NCBI GenBank assembly: GCA_003021755.1
Contig: PXQZ01000018.1
Span: 9,246-43,597 of the forward strand
Origin: Halobacteriales archaeon QH_8_67_36
Lineage (GTDB): Archaea > Halobacteriota > Halobacteria > Halobacteriales > Haloarculaceae
Length of the DNA stretch: 34,352 bases
Direction: 5' to 3'
The position numbers and the translations under genes were made by a program. Position 1 is the stretch's first letter. Each line of letters starts with the position of its first letter. Shown piece after piece: positions 32,223 to 34,352 of the stretch. A model generated the notes under the pieces. The model had not been told where the DNA came from. It made no database searches and worked only from the letters and a program-made list of their open reading frames with translations.

Positions 32223-33698
32223 ATGAGCTGGAAGGACACCGCCGAACCGCTGCTCGTGCGTATGCCGGCGATCCGCCGTCCGGAGGGGCACGTCCCGTTC
32301 AAGCGCAAGCTCGCGTGGACGGGTGGCGTGCTGGTGCTGTACTTCTTCCTGACGAACGTGAAGCTGTTCGGCCTCGACATCGACGCGAGCCAGCAGGTCT
32401 TCGGTCGGTTCGGGTCGATCCTGGCCTCCGGCCAGGGGAGTATCATGCAGCTGGGTATCGGGCCCATCGTCACCGCCTCCATCGTGTTGCAGTTGCTCGG
32501 CGGGGCGAACCTGCTCGGCTTGAACACGCAGGACGACCCGCGGGACCAGATACTCTACCAGGGGCTCCAGAAGCTGCTGGTCGTCGTGATGATCTGTCTG
32601 ACCGGGCTCCCGATGGTGTTCGCGGCGGACTTCCTGCCGCCGGATACGGCCGTCGCCCAGTCGCTGGGTATCGGTACGACCGGCGTGCAGGCGCTCATCT
32701 TCGCCCAGATGTTCGTCGGCGGCGTCCTCATCCTGTTCATGGACGAGGTCATCTCCAAGTGGGGCGTCGGCTCCGGTATCGGCCTGTTCATCGTCGCCGG
32801 CGTGAGCCAGCGCCTGCTGGGCGGGCTGCTGTCGACGCCGTTCATCGGCAACCGGAACGGTATCATCTACACGTGGTACCTCTACATCACGGGCCAGCAG
32901 GCCACGGGGTCGCTGTTTACGGCCTCGGGCATCCAGACGCTGTTTCTCTCGCCCGGCGGCGGCCGACTGCTCGCGCTCATCACGACGGTGCTCATCTTCT
33001 CCATCGTCGTCTACGCGGAGTCGGTCCGCGTCGAGATTCCGCTCTCGAACGCGCGGGTGAAAGGCGCGCGCGGTCGCTTCCCCGTGAAGCTCATCTACGC
33101 GAGCGTCCTGCCGATGATTCTCGTCCGTGCGCTCCAGGCCAACATCCAGTTCCTGGGGCGCATCCTCAACCAGCAGGTCACGACCCTGCCGGGCTGGGTC
33201 GGGACCTACAACAACGCCGGCCAGCCCGTGGGCGGCCTGTTCTACTACCTGGCGCCGATCCAGGCGCCCGGCGACTGGATGTGGTTCCTGGACCCGACGA
33301 CGAACCCGGTCTGGCAGATACTCATCCGCATCGGTGTCGACCTGACGTTCATGCTGGTCGGCGGGGCTATCTTCGCCGTCTTCTGGGTCGAGACCACCGA
33401 CATGGGCCCCGAGGCGACGGCAAAGCAGATTCACAACTCCGGGATGCAGATTCCGGGCTTCCGCCAGAATGTCGGCGTCATCGAGAAGGTGCTAGAGCGG
33501 TACATCCCACAGGTCACCGTCATCGGCGGTGCCCTCGTCGGGCTGCTCGCAGTGCTCGCCAACATGATGGGCACCATCGGAAACGTCTCCGGAACCGGGC
33601 TGTTGTTGACGGTCTCCATCACGTACAAGCTGTACGAGGAGATCGCCGAGGAGCAGCTCATGGAGATGCACCCGATGATGAGACAGATGTTCGGCTGA
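32223..33698 (+). CDS. secY: Protein translocase subunit SecY (Sec61 alpha)
   Basis: The 491-residue membrane protein forms the pore of the Sec translocon together with SecE and Sec61 beta, which are not in this window. About ten transmembrane helices are visible; landmarks are the plug-domain region near residues 50-80, QLGIGPIVTASIVLQLLGG, the cytoplasmic loop KWGVGSGIGLFI, and the loop ESVRVEIPLSNARVKGARGRFPVKLIYAS that contacts the ribosome. An archaeal long loop with GWVGTYNNAGQPVGGLFYYLAPIQAPGDW lies outside. It ends the operon; adk, which follows secY in some haloarchaea, is absent here. Confidence 0.97.
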   Translation: MSWKDTAEPLLVRMPAIRRPEGHVPFKRKLAWTGGVLVLYFFLTNVKLFGLDIDASQQVFGRFGSILASGQGSIMQLGIGPIVTASIVLQLLGGANLLGLNTQDDPRDQILYQGLQKLLVVVMICLTGLPMVFAADFLPPDTAVAQSLGIGTTGVQALIFAQMFVGGVLILFMDEVISKWGVGSGIGLFIVAGVSQRLLGGLLSTPFIGNRNGIIYTWYLYITGQQATGSLFTASGIQTLFLSPGGGRLLALITTVLIFSIVVYAESVRVEIPLSNARVKGARGRFPVKLIYASVLPMILVRALQANIQFLGRILNQQVTTLPGWVGTYNNAGQPVGGLFYYLAPIQAPGDWMWFLDPTTNPVWQILIRIGVDLTFMLVGGAIFAVFWVETTDMGPEATAKQIHNSGMQIPGFRQNVGVIEKVLERYIPQVTVIGGALVGLLAVLANMMGTIGNVSGTGLLLTVSITYKLYEEIAEEQLMEMHPMMRQMFG

Positions 33699-34208
33699 AC
33701 CGTTTCGAACAACCCTTTTCAGTTGTACACTCGCACCGAGCGGTGGCGCTGGGACTCGTCTGCGCTCCGGCGACACGTGGCGCCGGGCGGACCTAGCGAC
33801 TCGACGCCGTTGGTGCGCTCACCCGACCGTGTGGCGAGCGATACTGTCAGTTCCACAGGCCGGCCGGTGCTGCACCCATGGGCTGACCGAGGTTCCGCAT
33901 CGTCGACACTCGTGGACGGTCCCAGCTTCGTTCAGCATCGTGCGTAGCTCCCCGAGCATCGGCCTGTCGGGCGTTCCGGGCAACGACTGGTCGGTGTCCC
34001 CGTTCGACACGGGGTGTCGGAGACACGACGGCCGTCGATGCCAGAATGTGAGGCTGTGATATGGCACTGTCGAGTATCCGATCTGGAGTGACCGAGCAAA
34101 AGACACCACTTACCGGGCACCCCTTCGGCCAGTACCCAGCGGCCACGGCGTGAGAAAATACAACCGGCCATTGTGTCCGTCTGCGCTATCCCAAGCGCGG
34201 TTCCGGCG
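33699..34208. other. 510-base intergenic region after secY
   Basis: I find no strong gene here except the small candidate at 33819-33959. A short stem ACAAC/GTTGT (33709-33713, 33722-33726) with CCTTTTC between may end the secY transcript. CCCCGT/ACGGGG (33998-34003, 34009-34014) and CGACAC/GTGTCG (34005-34010, 34014-34019) are competing hairpins. Confidence 0.6.
33819..33959 (-). CDS. Small zinc-ribbon protein, possibly degenerate
   Basis: The 46-residue product ends HECRRCGTSVSPWVQHRPACGTDSIARHTVG, which resembles the haloarchaeal small zinc-ribbon proteins that typically read ECRRCG...RCPACGSTDIARYE (recalled pattern). Here the third zinc cysteine is replaced, since HRPACG has only one cysteine. 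It may therefore be a decayed copy or a redesigned ribbon. The ATG at 33959 is the plausible start; the open frame continues upstream to 34109 with unrelated sequence. Confidence 0.4.
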   Translation of the reverse strand: MLGELRTMLNEAGTVHECRRCGTSVSPWVQHRPACGTDSIARHTVG

Positions 34209-34352
34209 CTACTGGCCCGCTTCCCAGCTGAACAGCCCCGCTTCGACCTCGTTGTTCAGCGCACGGAGCGCGTCACTGATGTCCTCGCCGACGGGCATCT
34301 CGTCGCGGCCATGTTCGATGATACTCCGGACCTCCGGGAACGGCCCCATCTG
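34209..34352 (-). CDS. C-terminal part of an unidentified gene cut by the window end
   Basis: The last 47 codons of a minus-strand gene run off the right edge. The end reads QMGPFPEVRSIIEHGRDEMPVG, then EDISDALRALNNEVEAGLFSWEAGQ and a TAG at 34209-34211. The helical, acidic end has the look of an ABC-transporter solute-binding protein tail, but I would not name it on this alone. The start and promoter lie beyond the window. Confidence 0.6.
   Translation of the reverse strand, partial: QMGPFPEVRSIIEHGRDEMPVGEDISDALRALNNEVEAGLFSWEAGQ

Noticed and set aside
31374-33434. 686-codon minus-strand open frame under rpl15 and secY
   Set aside because: It is the antisense of secY; the predicted protein is His/Arg/Asp-rich without any motif.
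33847-34171. Other minus-strand frames in the region after secY
   Set aside because: Their composition is not protein-like and they overlap the better zinc-ribbon candidate.
1-34352. CRISPR array or insertion sequence
   Set aside because: I saw no regularly spaced repeats and no transposase gene anywhere in the window.

Overview
This window is a GC-rich stretch of a haloarchaeal chromosome (class Halobacteria). The evidence is the very acidic proteome, archaeal box A elements in place of -35/-10 promoters, GTG starts, C/D/S-rich Tat lipoprotein signals, archaeal-type ribosomal proteins (eS4, eL19, eL32), CetZ tubulin, CofC and methenyl-tetrahydropterin cyclohydrolase. Most ribosomal proteins have the lengths I remember for Haloarcula marismortui (L3 338, L4 246, L23 85, L14 132, L5 177, L6 178, L19e 149, L30 154). 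I therefore infer a Haloarculaceae-like organism, without claiming a genus.

Layout. From 1 to 4.2 kb: a cyclophilin, a convergent amino-acid permease with two UspA domains, a MOSC-domain protein paired with a small three-cysteine ferredoxin, and tRNA-Leu(TAA). From 4.4 to 9.2 kb: a Tat lipoprotein with two DUF4397 repeats, a winged-helix regulator plus a small membrane protein, a haloarchaeal protein of the DUF5813 type, a TrkA-type NAD-binding protein flanked by two stand-alone Lrp/AsnC RAM-domain proteins with a strong operator-like palindrome, a small membrane protein, and thymidylate kinase. From 9.3 to 16.1 kb: an NDUFA9-like SDR protein, cetZ overlapping a secreted membrane-anchored protein and cofC, a membrane J-domain protein, phosphoglycolate phosphatase, and a GTPBP1-type GTPase broken by a frameshift. 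From 16.3 to 18.1 kb on the minus strand: mch with an unknown partner and an MTH1187-family thiamine-binding protein. From 18.1 to 18.65 kb: gene debris, a second copy of the 3' end of tRNA-Gly, and tRNA-Gly(GCC) itself.

From 18.99 to 33.7 kb runs one almost gapless co-directional S10/spc-type operon: SPOUT methyltransferase - rpl3 - rpl4 - rpl23 - rpl2 - (21-codon micro-ORF) - rps19 - rpl22 - rps3 - rpl29 - rnp1 - rps17 - rpl14 - rpl24 - rps4e - rpl5 - rps14 - rps8 - rpl6 - rpl32e - rpl19e - rpl18 - rps5 - rpl30 - rpl15 - secY. Most junctions are ATGA or TAATG overlaps, which implies translational coupling. The last 650 bases hold a mostly non-coding gap with a possible degenerate zinc-ribbon gene and the C-terminal end of a minus-strand gene cut by the window edge.

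The most unusual signal is a family of short double-hairpin sequences lying in frame inside or at the ends of five genes of the ribosomal operon (rpl2, rpl22, rps3, rnp1, rps4e). All five begin with an in-phase AGC codon and encode related Ser/Asp/Gly-rich peptides. A similar palindromic module sits in an intergenic hairpin near 6.8 kb. They look like a translation-compatible palindromic repeat family. Other points to check are the micro-ORF and hairpin between rpl2 and rps19, the 28-base deletion inferred in the GTPase gene, the operator over a RAM-gene start codon, and the tRNA-Gly attachment-like scar.
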